A stretch of 64,000 bases of DNA. It comes from Tanytarsus gracilentus (taxonomy: Eukaryota > Arthropoda > Insecta > Diptera > Chironomidae). The stretch covers positions 5,540,501-5,604,500 of the forward strand of contig JAXRKN010000045.1 of assembly GCA_038502055.1 (NCBI GenBank), read 5' to 3'. Positions 13,501-26,309 of this stretch are shown one piece after another. The position numbers were made by a program, and so were the translations under genes. Below the pieces are notes generated by a model that had not been told where the DNA came from, did not search any database, and worked only from the letters and a program-made list of their open reading frames with translations. How positions within the stretch are numbered: the stretch's first letter is position 1; each line of letters begins with the position of its first letter.

Positions 13501-16500
13501 TGATTAGACTAATTAATTAGTCGAACATCCGCATTTCAATTGCTCATTTAAACGTTCGCATTTCATGTTGACTTTTCTCCTTCGATGAAATCTCTTTAAT
13601 TAGGAGCGATTTAAAGAAGCTTTTGATCTTTTTGAGAGCTGAAATTTTCTCATAATTGAAACGTTTCTGGAAATCCATCACGTAGCGGTTTTTATAGCAA
13701 AAATAATTAAGAAATTTCATCGTGTACATTTTAACAAAAAATCTTTACTTTGCATTTTTTTCGCGTTATCAAGATTTTTTTATAAAAGAATTTTTTTTAT
13801 CTCAAATGAACCTAGAAAAAATATCAGTTTAATTTTGAATTTTTCTTGGAATTTTTTATGGATTTTTGCCCGTCGGTAAACTTTTAAAAATATTTCTAAA
13901 GTAATTAACAGAACATTCTAAGAATTATGTGCAGTGAACTCAATTAAATTTTTTCATGATAAAAAAATTAAAAAAATCGCTTTTAATCTTTAATACTTTT
14001 TAATCTTTTCATAAAGTTTAAGTCTTTTTTTTTAATTTTTAAATCTTTTTTAATGAGTTTAAATTAACGTCAATTATTTTTTATTAGTATTTTCAAAAAG
14101 TTTAGAAACTTTTCTTTTATAAAGCTTTAACTCAACACGTGATAATTTTTCAACACCTCGTAATTTCAAATCCAAATATTTGAAACTCTACCCTCGAGCT
14201 AAAATCTTGTTAATTAATAAAACCACCGAATTTATTCCTGAACACAAAACATCCGGCAACGAGCACACTCACTCTCATCTATTTTAATCACCACCAATTT
14301 CAATAATGAAAGGGTTAAAGCATCAAACACCACATCGTTCATGTCATCGAATGAATTTTAGCACAGAAAAAATGCTTTCAATTTCCATTATCATGATTTC
14401 ACATATTTACAGTCAAGTTTTGTTGAAAATCAGTCAATAATTTAACAATGGGGGTAATTCACACTCGAATTCTGAATGTGTATAAAATTCAATTGGCAGC
14501 CAGAACAATTGCAATTGTTGTCGGAGAGAATTTGTATCATTACAAACTTCCACAATGTAATGGTCTTAATGGAGAATAATAACAACGTGTATTGAGTGCC
14601 GTCAATTGTGGGTAAGTTTTTGTGGATTTTGCGAATTTGATGGCTAAACGATTTGGATGACTAGAGGTTTTTTATTTTACACACAAAAAAATTCTTAAAT
14701 GCTTAATGAACCTCTGAAATATATTTAAACACTAAATGACCACAATTTTTGGGTTTTGTAGTGATAATCAAAAATTATTTATGAGCCATATAGAAATGCA
14801 GTTTTCCTCTGTCTGAGGCTACAATCGAATTCGAAAATGCGGCGAACGTCCATTTGCATTTAATCTCTCGGAAAATAATACAAATTCCATTTCAGGCCAA
14901 ACTCTATTTAAAGTTCATCGATGTGTGCAAAAATGAAAATCGTACCAAAAATGATAATGAAGAACTGGAGAGTGAAAAAAATTTCCAATTTAAATTTGAA
15001 TTTTGGAAAATTGTGAGCACAGGATGCGGAAAAGGTTGTTTGCACTAGTGTCACACATGGTATTGCAATAATAAATTAAATTGATGATAATCTAGTTCCC
15101 AAAAAAGCTACAAATGTTCCATACATAAACTTTTTCGCATTCATCCCGCACCAGCAGATTGAAACAATCGATTTAAGTTTAAATCAACCGAAAAAAATAC
15201 ACATTTCGACTATCTCATTACGCATATTTCATTTTTAATTAATCTTTCATTTTTGAACTTCCACAAGCACGAATATAGAACTTTTATAAGATAGATGAGG
15301 CAGGTCAAGAGTGACTTTTTTAATTTTTAATTTGAGAATCTTTTTTATATTTTTTTTTGATAAAAAAATTAGATAAATATAAAATATAATTTGCAATAAT
15401 GATTTAAATCTTTAATCGAGGCCTCAACCAGGCCAAAAATAATTTCCTAATGCTTTAATAAATGGAACACATCCGAGTGTGAATGTGTGGACATCATGAA
15501 ATATGGCCCATCAAGCTCACTCGATATATATTTTCATTTCTCGAAAAAATAGCTTGATCCACAAAAAAAGGGGTGTGAGAGTGAGAAAATGTGTATAGGA
15601 AAGCGAGCGAGCTAAGATCGAAAGCCAGCGAGGAAATTTATTATCATTATTTTGATATATAGCCGCTGTATCATAGTCGAAAGCCAGAGAAATTTTTATT
15701 TCCTCCAATCTGAGTGTCGATTTCATTTCCCTCGCTTCACTTACACACACATATGAAATGAAAAATTGCTATCGAAGTGAAAAATTTATCATTTTTATTT
15801 TCAATTTTTCTCTCATCCATAGAAATTCATGGTTGAATAGTTTTCGAAGCTTAATGAAATGAGAGTGACATCAATTTGATTGGTGTGATGTTGCTGGCTG
15901 CTGTTGTCGCTATGAATGCATGCATGCGAGATCTAGAAAAGTTTACAGCTTTTTCGCTCGCTTAAGCACTGTTGGGGATGGAACTACATAACAAGTGATG
16001 GCAAGGGAATATGTTCGAAATTTTGCTTAAATTAATTTTTTTAATGGTACAAATTTAATTCATAACATGGTAAAATGACACAAACATGAGGGACATTCAT
16101 GAAATATTTTGCACATTCACTAAAGTTTTTGTGAAAAATTTGAAAATTGGAAAACATATCTAGAACTTTTACACACACATACATGGTTCATATGAAGTTT
16201 TTCTAGCAAAAAAAGTGCGGAACAATCGATTCTCATTTAATTCGGTTGGTGTCAGTTTATTGCCCCATAAAATAAATACGACACTCCTGACTGACTTTAA
16301 CATGCGAGGAAAGTTTCGCATCGATTTAAAAGCAATTTTTTTCCCCGCTCAACTATATCGAAATTTAATGTGGATAAAAGAGAGAAAATAAATTTTAGTG
16401 TGATGAATGTAAAATAAATAGCGAGTAAAGCTACAAATCAATGTTATGGCACTTGACATGCTAAAGCAATTGAAAGCGTGCTTGCATTTCATTCGAGCTG

Positions 16501-19500
16501 ATTTAGTGAGATTTTTCCAGCTGTCATTTTCACTTCTATGGCATTTGAAATTGCAAACTCACATAATGAAGTCAATGCACTTTTCAGCATTTTTAATCTC
16601 CCGAGCTTGAATGCAAACGATGAAATGTATCGGAAGCGGTAGTGGTTTATGTATGTAGAGGATCTCTTCAAAAAATTGAATATGCAAGAAAAATTCATAC
16701 GTGCATAATGCGGTTGAGCATTATTCATCAGAACTTGCTCGAGAGAAAAATAATGAGAGTAAACTCGAGATAATTCAAGTGTTGGATTTTTATAATTGCA
16801 TGACTAAAAACGCCGGAATTGAAATGAAATAAAATTTTGAGCTCGCCGCTGGATGTTTTTTGACTTTAAATCTTCATAAAATCGTAAAACGATTTTCGAA
16901 TTTATTTTAATTTTTGCCAGGTCAAAGGGGTTAAGCTGCACATTTTTCTTTCAAAAAACTGTTGGTGGAATTTGAATATTTTACTCATAAATTCTAATTA
17001 GAATCTTGTTAAAATTATGGTTTGACAAACAAACTTAAAATTAATGATGTTATATATTAACAATTTTGACACTATGATAGAGATACTTCCATTTTCCACT
17101 TCTTTATCTTTACATTTTTATAAAAACCATATTTTATCATCATTTGTTTCAACTCACGCTAGTTTTCATTCTAATTCGACTATTTATAAAAACGACACTT
17201 TGTTGACTTTCTCACATGCAGTTAAACGACAAAGTTTTTTCCTTCTCACATGATGCACAGCAAGGAAAGAAAAAAACGGATGATAAATTTTAAGAACGAG
17301 ATCATGTTCGGATTCATTTAACATCCAACTTTTACAGTATGACACTGAGTGCTTATTGGATTTAAAAACTGAGAGCTGCAGTGCTTTAAAGTATAAACTA
17401 TTTTAACTGACTTGTTTCTTCATAAAAAAAAGTTTCAAGATGCCATTAAAAGCTATGAATATTCATAATCAACACCTCAAATCATAAAAAGAATTAAGTT
17501 CAAGGAACTTTGCATACTCGATTGATAAAATTCTATTAAAAACAAATTAATATTCTTGCTTACGCATTTCATTCAAAATTACTTTTATTTAGCCAAAATC
17601 AGAGCTGCCATTATGATCTTGATACAGCATAAACTCATTCAAGTATGTTGTTATGAAAAAATAGTTGAATCACGCACGCAAAACTAATTTCCATCGTGAT
17701 AATAAAGAAAAGTTCTCATTCTCGGTGTGTATGCGGAGCAATCAAGTTGTTTAGGGAATATCTCTACAGCAATTTCGACGATAAATGAAGGTAAATTTGT
17801 TGTATCGCGTCGTTTTCACCTTTTGAGAGTGAATAAAAAACAAAAAGTAGCAAGACAAGTACTATAAAGAAAACGGATAAGGGGAACATGGTTGTAAATG
17901 ACTCACCCACAATTTCCGTTACATATTTTCACCCACCTTCGAGGTCTTGATGTGCTCCCACATAAAACCCGGAACATTAGACATTAAAATCCACTAAGCT
18001 GTCTTACTTTTTCTATGAAATGATTCATTAAATTGTAATTGAAGGGAGATTTTTATGGTTCGTGCATGCGATGAGCGTCCCGGAAAGAATAACTTGATTT
18101 GTCATAAAATTCACTTTCATATAAAAATATTTCAGCACCACTCAAGGATATAAAAATATGACTGCAGTCAGTTAATTACAAATTGCACGCAAAGAACGGA
18201 TTTACACTTGAGTTTATGGAATCCTGAGAATTTTTACGAGTGATGACTAAGTAATGGTTTTGAGGATACAATTTAAAAACTGATTTAATTGAACATGATT
18301 AAGATGTAAAAATGTAATTTAAAATTTATTTTCAAAATTTAATTTTGAAATTTTTGGATTCAACAAGGATCAAGCTTAACCCTTTTAAATTTCCAATTTC
18401 ATCCTCCAATTCATTACAATTTTCTTTATGAAATTAGCACCAATAAATTATTCGTGGCGATAAGAAAAGCTTTCAATAAAAACCGCAAGCATAATGTACA
18501 AGGAAGATGGTTATGAGCAATAGTAAAATATTAATGAGTATTGTACATATTTTCTTTTACGACAATGTGAGTGCGGTCGCTTTATGACTTAAGCGGAGCC
18601 ATATGGTCGGTGAGCATTTTTTTCCACCAAATTAAACTAATAGATTTTTCCTCTTCTTTCGACTTTCTGGGTATCAATGCGATGAAAAATATCGATTAAA
18701 GCACGTGCTGAGGAGAATTGTGCGTGTGGAAGAGAAAAAGCATCGTAATTGACAGTTACAGTAATTAATGGATTCTTAATTAATTTCGTAATTATTGCGA
18801 AGTCTCTCATATTGATTAATGCTTTTTGCGTGGAATTTTTAATGCAAATAATTTAAATTTTGTTGAGAATTTAGAGATTGAAAAAATTAATTTGATTTTT
18901 GATAATTTTTTTGGCTTTAAAAAATTGTGCTTTAATTTTTTTAGATCTTTACTCTTTCTAAAAAATTTTCAATCGATTTCACCCTTTAAAAACTCTTCAC
19001 ACGTTTCGTCATAAATTTAAAATGTCACCAAAAGGCGTCTGAAAAAAATATTTTTGGGCAACTCAGCGAATTATCGACTACCACCATTACTTTATGCAAT
19101 CAGTGTGAAATAGAGTATGAAATTGTTAAAAAATCGATTGTCATTATTTTTAGACATTCTCTCTCGCCGATATGTGAATGGAGGGCAGTTCACACTTTCG
19201 TTTTCAGACTGTTGGGTATTTATGACAAAGAATGGTGATAAAAATTTTCCGCATCATCGACTCACTGCTGCCGCCGCCCTAAGGTGAGAGCACACACACA
19301 CATAATATTGGGAAAAATGTGCGAGTTCGAAGAGAGTGAAAACGCCATAGAGACCATTTATTTCTATCGCATGCATCTGCTTCCACATCGGATAATTCTC
19401 CATCTCCTTGGTAGTAAAGTATTAATGACGTTCTTTACTCGTTTTTTATCATGCGGTGTACAGGCTTGAGTAAGGGATTTTTTCTCCTCCAGACGACGTG

Positions 19501-20212
19501 TGTATGTGATTCTCTGTTCTGGTTTAAAAAAGGAAAAGAAAAGCAGATTATTTCCTTTTACGGATTTATTAAGTGCATGAAAATCCTTTAGAATTTCGCT
19601 TTTTTATGTTTTCGTCACGTATTTACCTTTCAAATGCGTTCATGGTTCCTTTATGTGAGCGCAGACATTTGTTACACGTTTTCCTCATTAGAGATGTGTT
19701 TTAAATGAGGGTTGAACGTAAAAAGGATTTTAGTGAGTTATTGAGATAATTTAAAATTAGTTTAATTTTGTAACGTTTTAAAAAAATTAGAGCGAATCGA
19801 TAAAATTTTAATTTGTTTGTTTAATTATTTTATTTCAACTCTTTTCACGTTTTCGCAATTAACAGAAATCTAAATTTAATAGTTTTCCTAAAATATCATC
19901 AAATTTTATCTTCTAAACTTTGCTCAATGCTTTGCTAATGCGACAATTTCGAATGAAATTTAAAATGATTCAAAATCATCAGCATTAGGAGCACATGTAT
20001 GCTGTGTATTTTCACTAAATTGTCACACACTCAAGATTATATTTTATTATAAATCTTTTCGGATGGCTGATTGCCAAAAAAAACTTTAAACACATTTCAG
20101 CCATGATAAGTTCGTTACCTCCTAGAAATTGAATTCGAATTGATTATTCAAATTGAGAATTCGTGGGTTAATTCGGATATTGAAATTGAGAAAATGGAAT
20201 TTGATTAAATAA
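7507..20212. other. Gene-poor intergenic DNA, left part of the 15.5-kb spacer
   Basis: I see no supportable gene here. Open frames are short (60-96 codons), without domains, splice partners or coding-like composition. The attractin 3' UTR must occupy the first part. The segment contains a small two-armed foldback at 7922-7979, a related half element at 7775-7790 (GGGTGGACATT), a single-armed relic at about 9074-9094 (CCAACCCTTGACC), and weaker relics near 15298, 16912 and 18366. A spliceable open stretch at 19208-19283 is described under findings. The rest is A/T-rich with short homopolymer runs. Confidence 0.6.
7922..7979. repeat. Foldback element, small copy
   Basis: The left arm TTAAGGGATG (7923-7932) is the inverted partner of CATCCCTTGA (7962-7971) with nine of ten bases matching, around a 29-bp A/T-rich loop. 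The arm fits the family consensus CAAGGGRTGGACACT in its first half. A related single arm (GGGTGGACATT) lies about 150 bp upstream. This copy sits about 0.4 kb downstream of the attractin-like stop codon and could be within its 3' UTR. Confidence 0.5.
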
Positions 20213-20317
20213 TTTTTTTTTTTTTTTTATTTTATTTATAATTCGGGTTCCGCTTTCCGGGTTTCTTCGGAATTTTCCGCGGAATTTCTGACGGATGGGT
20301 GAACAAGTCCCCCATGA
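20213..20317 (-). mobile_element. Probable 5'-truncated non-LTR retroposon tail
   Basis: Read on the minus strand, a G+C-richer stretch of about 75 bp (including CCCATCCGTCAGAAATTCCG and AACCCGGAAAGCGG) ends in tandem ATAAATAAAATAAAA followed by a run of 16 A. On the plus strand this is a T16 run at 20213-20228 followed by the GC-rich block. A composition jump that ends in polyadenylation-like motifs and a poly(A) tract is the usual 3' end of a LINE or a LINE-mobilised copy. No reverse transcriptase frame is present and no target-site duplication was visible, so the element is at best a short dead fragment. A degraded processed transcript is the alternative. Confidence 0.5.
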
Positions 20318-20733
20318 TGATGATGGATATGCATTCAGAAAATACCTCTAACGGCTTCATAATGGATGTGAAAAATAAGCCTCATAATGGGCTTAAAGTC
20401 ATCTAATCGGTTTCTCCTCAATGAGATTAAAGGCGCATGAAAACTTTTGAAGGATTTGTCGATGATAATTAGGAGGATTTTAAAGAAAAAAAAATTCACA
20501 AAGAAAATGAGAAAGTTTACGAGCTAGACTAGGTGGATTATTTTACCAATCGAAATTCATTGAATGAAGATTATCCGGTTGAGTGGTTTGCCAAGGAAGT
20601 GGAACTTTCTAAAAAAATTAAATGGCTTAAGTTTTTTGAGCTTTTAAAGGTTTATTTTAATAGAGCTTTAAAAAGCTTTTCTAATTTTTGAGCTTCTAAA
20701 CTTTATAAAGTTTTTTATATTTTTAATTTTTTA

Positions 20734-20810
20734 AAAAGCTTATCAAAATTCAAAAGAGCTTTTCAAATTTAAAAAAAGCTTTTCAAATTTATAAAAAGCT
20801 TTTAAATTTT
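20734..20810. repeat. Short tandem repeat, AAAGCTTTTCAAATTTA units
   Basis: Three to four imperfect units of about 18-20 bp, each containing AAGCTTNTCAAA, follow each other. The unit is nearly self-complementary around AAGCTT, so the array could also fold. It lies in intergenic DNA and is most likely a slippage product. Confidence 0.6.
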
Positions 20811-22909
20811 ATTTTTATTTTTTTTTCAGCAGAATGAAATTTCCACATTTTGAATTTAATTTTCTATTCACTTCTTATTTTGATCCCCATCGATTTTCAA
20901 TCTTCACTAAAGGCATGAAAATATGCAAGCCGGATTAAGGGAGTGAAATTGAAAATGCGTTGAGCTTCAATTATTGAGTTTCCTTATTTCTTCATTTTCT
21001 ATTGTTTGTGGGATAATCCATTTTCTTCTTCACTTCCATTTACTCACAAATATGTAATGAGAAATTCTGAAAAGTGATTATAGAGTGTGTTAACGCTCTT
21101 GTTAGTTGTTACTTGTAATAAATGGCATAAAAGAGTCTTTTATGAGAGATTGTTTTGATGGAAATACTGATAAAGGTACATTTGAGAGCATGATGTATGT
21201 GGCTTTTATGCGAGAAAAGTATTTCTGAGAATTATTTTGACTTTGCAGCTGTGTGTGAAAGTGTTATTAAGCTTTTGTTTGGAAATTTTAATATTTCATA
21301 CTAAAATTCTATTGCTATGCTGTAAATATTTTTTTAACAACTTTAATCAATATTTTATATTTTTTATTTTTACTGAAAAAATATTTTTAAATTTAATTTA
21401 AAGGTTTAGAAAAAATTTAATAAATTTTTTTAAATCTAATTTTCTCATTTTAAATCAATTTCCTATAATTCGTTAATTTATCAATTGTCACAAGCTTTCC
21501 CTTTAAAAGACCTTTGAAGATAAATGGGAAAATGATATTTTCGAAGCATATGAACAGCAGTAGATTTTCAATTGAAATCCATTCGAGCGTAATGTGGAAT
21601 TGTGCATTGAAGTAATTTCAAATCAATATGGCTACATCAAATTGCTATCATCTATCATGAATAAGTGCACACGTACAGCGATCAAAAGCTCTCGGTTTGA
21701 ACTTTATGTGATTGCAGACGGTAAAAATTTTTCAAACAATATCCAAAGCAATTTGTATCAGTTCAAACTGAATTCAAAATATTCTAAATCACAATGATTG
21801 TAATTTGAATAACAGCAAACAAGAATTTTTTCCTTCCTTCTTCCGATACATGTGTACGAAAATAGAATTTCAATTTTTTTCCTCGACCATTTGGGAGAAA
21901 AAAAATTACCATGTTTAGAGAAGCAATAAAAAAGTGAAGTCAATTATTGAAATGAACTTCGACGACCGACAACATGCGATAGCGAAAGCCTTATAAAGTT
22001 GCAATGGCGCCACTTTTCACTCAATTGAATCAATTTAATATCACGTGCAGTTGACCCTGCGGGGAAAATGTTGTTAAAGTGCTTTAATTTGCAATAAATT
22101 TTATTAAAGTTTTTGAAATTTGGAAAAGAGGTACTGAGTAATTTTGCAAACAAAGGGTTAAAAACTCAGACATTTTTGTTGCTTGTTTCTCACACTTTTA
22201 AATATATAAAAAACTTTAAATGATAAATTGCTCTCAATAAAATTAAAAATCATTCAAATTCTTTAAAGAAAATTAAATTTTTCTTGGAAATATCCAAGAG
22301 TGTAAGAATGCTTTTGAGTCGACTAGACGCTTGAAAGCAATTTGTTGATAAAAAATGCAAAAAAATTCTAATAGCATTTGTGTAACAGATGAATGTCTTG
22401 TTCTTGGCTAAAAAGCTTTTGGGATTAGAAAAAAATTAAACTTTTTCTTTTCTTGTCTCATGGTAATCAAATAAAGAGAAGTAAAAGCTCGTTGACCTTT
22501 CTGTTTAGTCTTCGATGACAAATGTGTCTATTGTCTGCAGAGTTTTGTGATGAGAGAAAATATTTGTTTACGAACGTCTGAAAGCTCTTCTCTGATTTGA
22601 AATTTTTTCTAGAACATTTCGTAAAACGTTCATGGTAATAAATCAAAACAACAAAATGATGAAATTGCGTATTTAATCTCGGAGGGTAGATTAAATTGAA
22701 AAGTCTGTCATTGACTTTATTTTTCCTGCGAACCAACCCACATTAAAATTTGTGCCCACGAGAAAATTAAAATATTTAATTTTGAATCTTGATGGAGAAT
22801 TTGTAAGATTGTTCTATTGCGTAGTTGCCGTTCTATTTACGAATTTGTTTTTATCTTCATTAAAATTTTGAGATGAAAATTTTTAGACAAAACATTTTTT
22901 CTTTAATAT

Positions 22910-22915
22910 TTTATT
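22910..22915 (-). other. Likely poly(A) signal of the SLC17-type gene
   Basis: An AATAAA on the minus strand lies about 70 nt after the transporter stop codon. This is a normal distance for a short insect 3' UTR, and it is a canonical hexamer. Confidence 0.5.
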
Positions 22916-22985
22916 CTCACTAATTTTGTAAAATATTTAGAAAAATTATATCTTAAAATAAATAAAGAATTTTCTATTTTAATCC

Positions 22986-25900
22986 TCAATACTTCGTTTC
23001 CTCGATATCCTTCCTCTTCTTAAGTCCATTTTCATTGTCAACAGCTTTCGGTGTATGGAAATTTTGATCGTCGAGTTCGGGATTGTCCCACTTTTGTCTC
23101 TCGCCCGTCGCGAAGATGTTGTAGAATGTAGCGCATACAATGTAGACTGCTGCCGCTATTAAAAATACAATTCTCCACGATGCAATCGTTGGCTTTCCCT
23201 CAATAATATTTCCAGCGGCCATCGGTGCCAGCAAGCCCGCAAAGTTGGCACTGCAATTTGTTATGGCCATCAAGATACCAGCAAAGCGTGGCGTAATATC
23301 CAAATGATTTATTTTGAAACCTTGAAAGGAGATTTGATAATGAATTCGATCAAATAAAAGTGTCATCGCATACCTGAATAAATTCCACCGTTTAAACCCA
23401 GTCCGATGGTGAGAATGGCGACAGTTAAATAACGATTACAGCCGGTATATGAGGCAATTATAAGACAAATTGCTGGTCCAAATTGGCCAATGCTAAAATA
23501 TGAAAAATTTGACTATTAGTGGCATTGCTGTTAACAGGGATTTTTATGAAAGGGCAGGACACTCGGTTTAAATAAAAAATCTATAAAATATTTTTTAATC
23601 AATTAATTTTAAATAATTTTTGTATGAGTGTCCCACCTCTTTCTTTTCATGAAAGCTCTTCCGAAATTTCCCAGAAATAAATAACAATACCTATTAATTA
23701 TCTTCCTCGTTATCGTGTGTGTAAATCTTCCACTCTCGATCATATAATCGGCAAAGAATGAAATAATGTTCGAGAATATCCACATGGCGAGATATGGAAG
23801 TGCTGATAAAATACCATTCTAGGGAGAAAGAGAGGATGCATGTGATAAATTGTTACACCACATGATGCCACCACGTTCACATCATTCATGTTGGCAGAGC
23901 GAGAGATGAAAACTTACTTGCCGTATGGAAAATTTCAAGACTTGCTTCATGTATGTTGGTAGTTCTGTCATCAAGGTTTCATATCCATAGTTTTGTGCCA
24001 TGCTGTGAAAAAATAAATAAATAAATAATGGAGGCGATGTCAATTTATTGCCGATCGTCTGCAATTAGCAGAATGCACTCACTGAGCGAGAAGGATTGCG
24101 AAAAATGGAAGAGATGTGAGTATTGATTTCCATGGTATTGGCGGTGATGTCATTTTGGCGTTGCCCCAAAGCTGATGAACAATGTATTTGCGTTCATCCT
24201 CAGCTATTGTGCTGTGTGTTTGTGGATCTTCCTCGCATGTCCACAGAAACCAAATGCTCCAAACTGTTCCAATTCCACCGAATATGTAGAAAATTGATTC
24301 CCATGAATATTCAGCGAGAATACCTGAGATTGGCATTGAGATAACTGTTCCGAACTGGGCGCCAGCGTAAACAAATGCTGGTGAGAGAAAATTGGAAATT
24401 ATTTTGAGTGGTTGAATTTTTTTAACTATTTAATGCATGAAAATTTGAATTCTTTAAATTTATGCTTACATACTTTATATATAAGCTTATATACTTTATA
24501 TATAAGCTTATATACTTTAATGTACATAAGGTACATTAAATTTAAATAAAAATTTTCTCGTCCCCTGATTGATTGGTAATTCATTTAAAATAATTTATCA
24601 AATTGCTTTTTACCTCCCATTCGACTTCTCTCATTTGGCGGAATCCACTTAGCCAATAAAGCGTGCGTGCACGGAACCTAAATCAAAATCGCTCATCAAT
24701 CATCTTGTTTATGTTTAAATTTTCTAAATCAACTCACAATTGGTCCTTCACCTAAACCCTGAATTAGACGAACAACACACAGCCACACCCAACCGCCTTT
24801 GTGGGCAGCGATGGGGACTAAAAATGCAAATACTGAATTCACTAACATTCCCCAGCCGAGAAATCTGAGAGCACCAAATTTTTTTGCGAGAATTCCGAAT
24901 GGAATCTAAACAAGTAGTTTTAGATGAAATTGTAAATATGATTAAATTTTCATCAGACCTGTGTGGCAACGTAACCATAGAAAAACGAAGCCAGTATGTA
25001 ACCCTGCAGGCTGCTACTCCACTGAAAATCACCGTCCTGAGTGTGTGTCTGAAGTGAAAGGAAAATTTTCAAGTACTTTGTTTGTTTGATGAGAAATTTT
25101 CATTTTCATTGCTTTTACCTCCGTTTCGCCGTAATCTGTATCAGGGCACTCGTTATCGACAGGTTCGTCAGTCTGTTCAATTGCTGTATGATTGACCTAC
25201 AAAACGGTAATTCACGGTTATTATTCTTATCATGTTCACTATGCGAGATTTATTTTTTGAATTTTAATGTTGTCGCTTTTTAGAGAAGATGTCAAGGGGT
25301 GGACACAAATAATTAGTTTTAAGTGTCTAAATTTAAATAAATCATGAAAATTTCAACATATTTCAGAATTTTTGGCACTGACTTTATTCAAGCGTGCCCA
25401 AATTACTTTTCCCCGCATCTCGCATGAACACATGAAAGAGCATTTGAATATGCTTTTACATCTCATACAATAAAGCGAGTAATTTTCACATTTAATTCAA
25501 TTATATGACTTTCATACAACAAGCTTAATCCGTCGTAATCCGTCGTTATTGTATGAAATATGCTTTTATGCGAGTGTAGAAATGCTACTTCAAAAAATTG
25601 AATCATGTGGGTTTTGTATACTGTTTTTTAACTCTGAAACTCATGTGGTTGAGGGATGAATTTCTACATATGGACATGAATTTTTGATCGAATTTTAAAT
25701 TTTGACTTTGACATTTTTTCAACCCCAACAATTTTTTCTCATGTCCATCCCTGGAAAAACTGTATGTGTCTTAATCCAATGGGAATTTTGAGTGTTGGAT
25801 TAATTTTTATGCACTTTGAATGGAATTTAAATTCAGGATTTTTATGATTACAAACAAACTCACCATAGCGACAATCGCCACGCTCATGTTTGTCCTCATT

Positions 25901-26309
25901 ACATACGCGTTGGCCATTCCTATAAAAGGTTGCAAAAAAAAATTATTATGATTTTGACCTCCATAAAAGAGAAAAAGAGTGAATTTACCCAAAAACAACA
26001 TGAATGTCATGTAGTGCCGCGTCCCAAATGTTTCTGCGAGAGAGAGAAAAAAAGTTGTGGGTTTTTTATTATTAAATTTATTAATTTACCAATATTTTTT
26101 GCCTGTCTGCGGTAAAAATGATTTTTCGAGGATATTCAGGGCAAAAAATTTGTAATCAATGTTTTTTTATTTACAATTTTTTTTTCACGATGAAACGAGG
26201 ATTTTATTTTTAAAAATTTGATTTCTACTGAAAAAATGTTTAAAATAAAATTTAACTCACTTTTTGGCTTTGGAACCTCCTCATTTAAAACTTCCTTGGA
26301 TTGAGTCAT
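22986..26309 (-). CDS. SLC17-family MFS anion transporter (sialin / phosphate cotransporter type)
   Basis: A 12-helix major facilitator of 503 aa. SLC17 members carry organic anions, sialic acid, glutamate or phosphate across plasma, lysosomal or vesicle membranes; the substrate cannot be told here. Exons (minus): 26309-26261, 26033-25989, 25919-25864, 25196-25119, 25048-24959, 24905-24738, 24677-24614, 24377-24083, 24002-23918, 23818-23691, 23492-23374 and 23320-22986. Every junction is GT-AG and in phase. TM1 ends with MRTNMSVAIVAM (residues 39-50), the family hallmark. A lumenal loop follows with a glycosylation sequon at N52, then WSSSLQGYILASFFYGY. The TM4 motif is RLIQGLGEGP (152-161) with CTHALLAKW next. 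FVYAGAQFGTVISMPISG marks TM5. The last exon holds two membrane segments and a charged tail ending KDIEETKY. The length matches the family. The start is the first ATG in an exon whose donor fits; there may be an untranslated exon further upstream. Introns carry repeats, including a foldback that fills intron 10. Confidence 0.93.
23543..23655. repeat. Foldback element inside intron 10 of the SLC17-type gene
   Basis: The arms GGCAGGACACTC (23553-23564) and GAGTGTCCCACC (23627-23638) are inverted copies with ten of twelve matches, and both mismatches become G-U pairs in the gene's own transcript. A second outer pairing, ATGAAAG against its mirror near 23649-23655, extends the stem. The core is a 62-bp A/T-rich loop. 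The element takes up more than half of the 198-bp intron. Confidence 0.7.
24470..24519. repeat. 21-bp tandem repeat in intron 7 of the SLC17-type gene
   Basis: Two perfect units of 21 bp (ATACTTTATATATAAGCTTAT) at 24470-24490 and 24491-24511 are followed by a partial third. It lies in the 236-bp intron 24613-24378 and is probably a replication slippage array, useful as a polymorphic marker. Confidence 0.85.
25293..25306. repeat. Single arm of the foldback family in intron 3 of the SLC17-type gene
   Basis: The sequence CAAGGGGTGGACAC matches the family arm exactly. No clear partner follows at the usual distance; AAGTGTC at 25321 could be a remnant. It is about 350 bp from a second copy in the same 667-bp intron. 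Confidence 0.5.
25649..25754. repeat. Foldback element in intron 3 of the SLC17-type gene
   Basis: The left side contains GAGGGATGAATT and ATGGACATGAA; the right arm TCATGTCCATCCC (25739-25751) pairs with both GGGATG and TGGACATGA in split form. The inside is A/T-rich. The arms fit the dispersed family, with a small insertion between the two halves of the left arm. Confidence 0.5.

Larger units (their letters stand above)
20318..22985. other. Intergenic DNA right of the retroposon fragment
   Basis: No gene is supported. At 20734-20810 there is a short tandem array of units close to AAAAAGCTTTTCAAATTT, embedded in a broader AGCTTTT-rich stretch from about 20620. It is flanked at 20590 by a family-like arm (CCAAGGAAGTGGAACTTT). 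The last bases before 22986 are the 3' UTR of the transporter gene. Confidence 0.55.

Noticed and set aside
24469..24519. Tandem repeat considered as a CRISPR-like or satellite array
   Set aside because: Units are directly adjacent without spacers, only two and a half copies, inside an intron of a eukaryotic gene.
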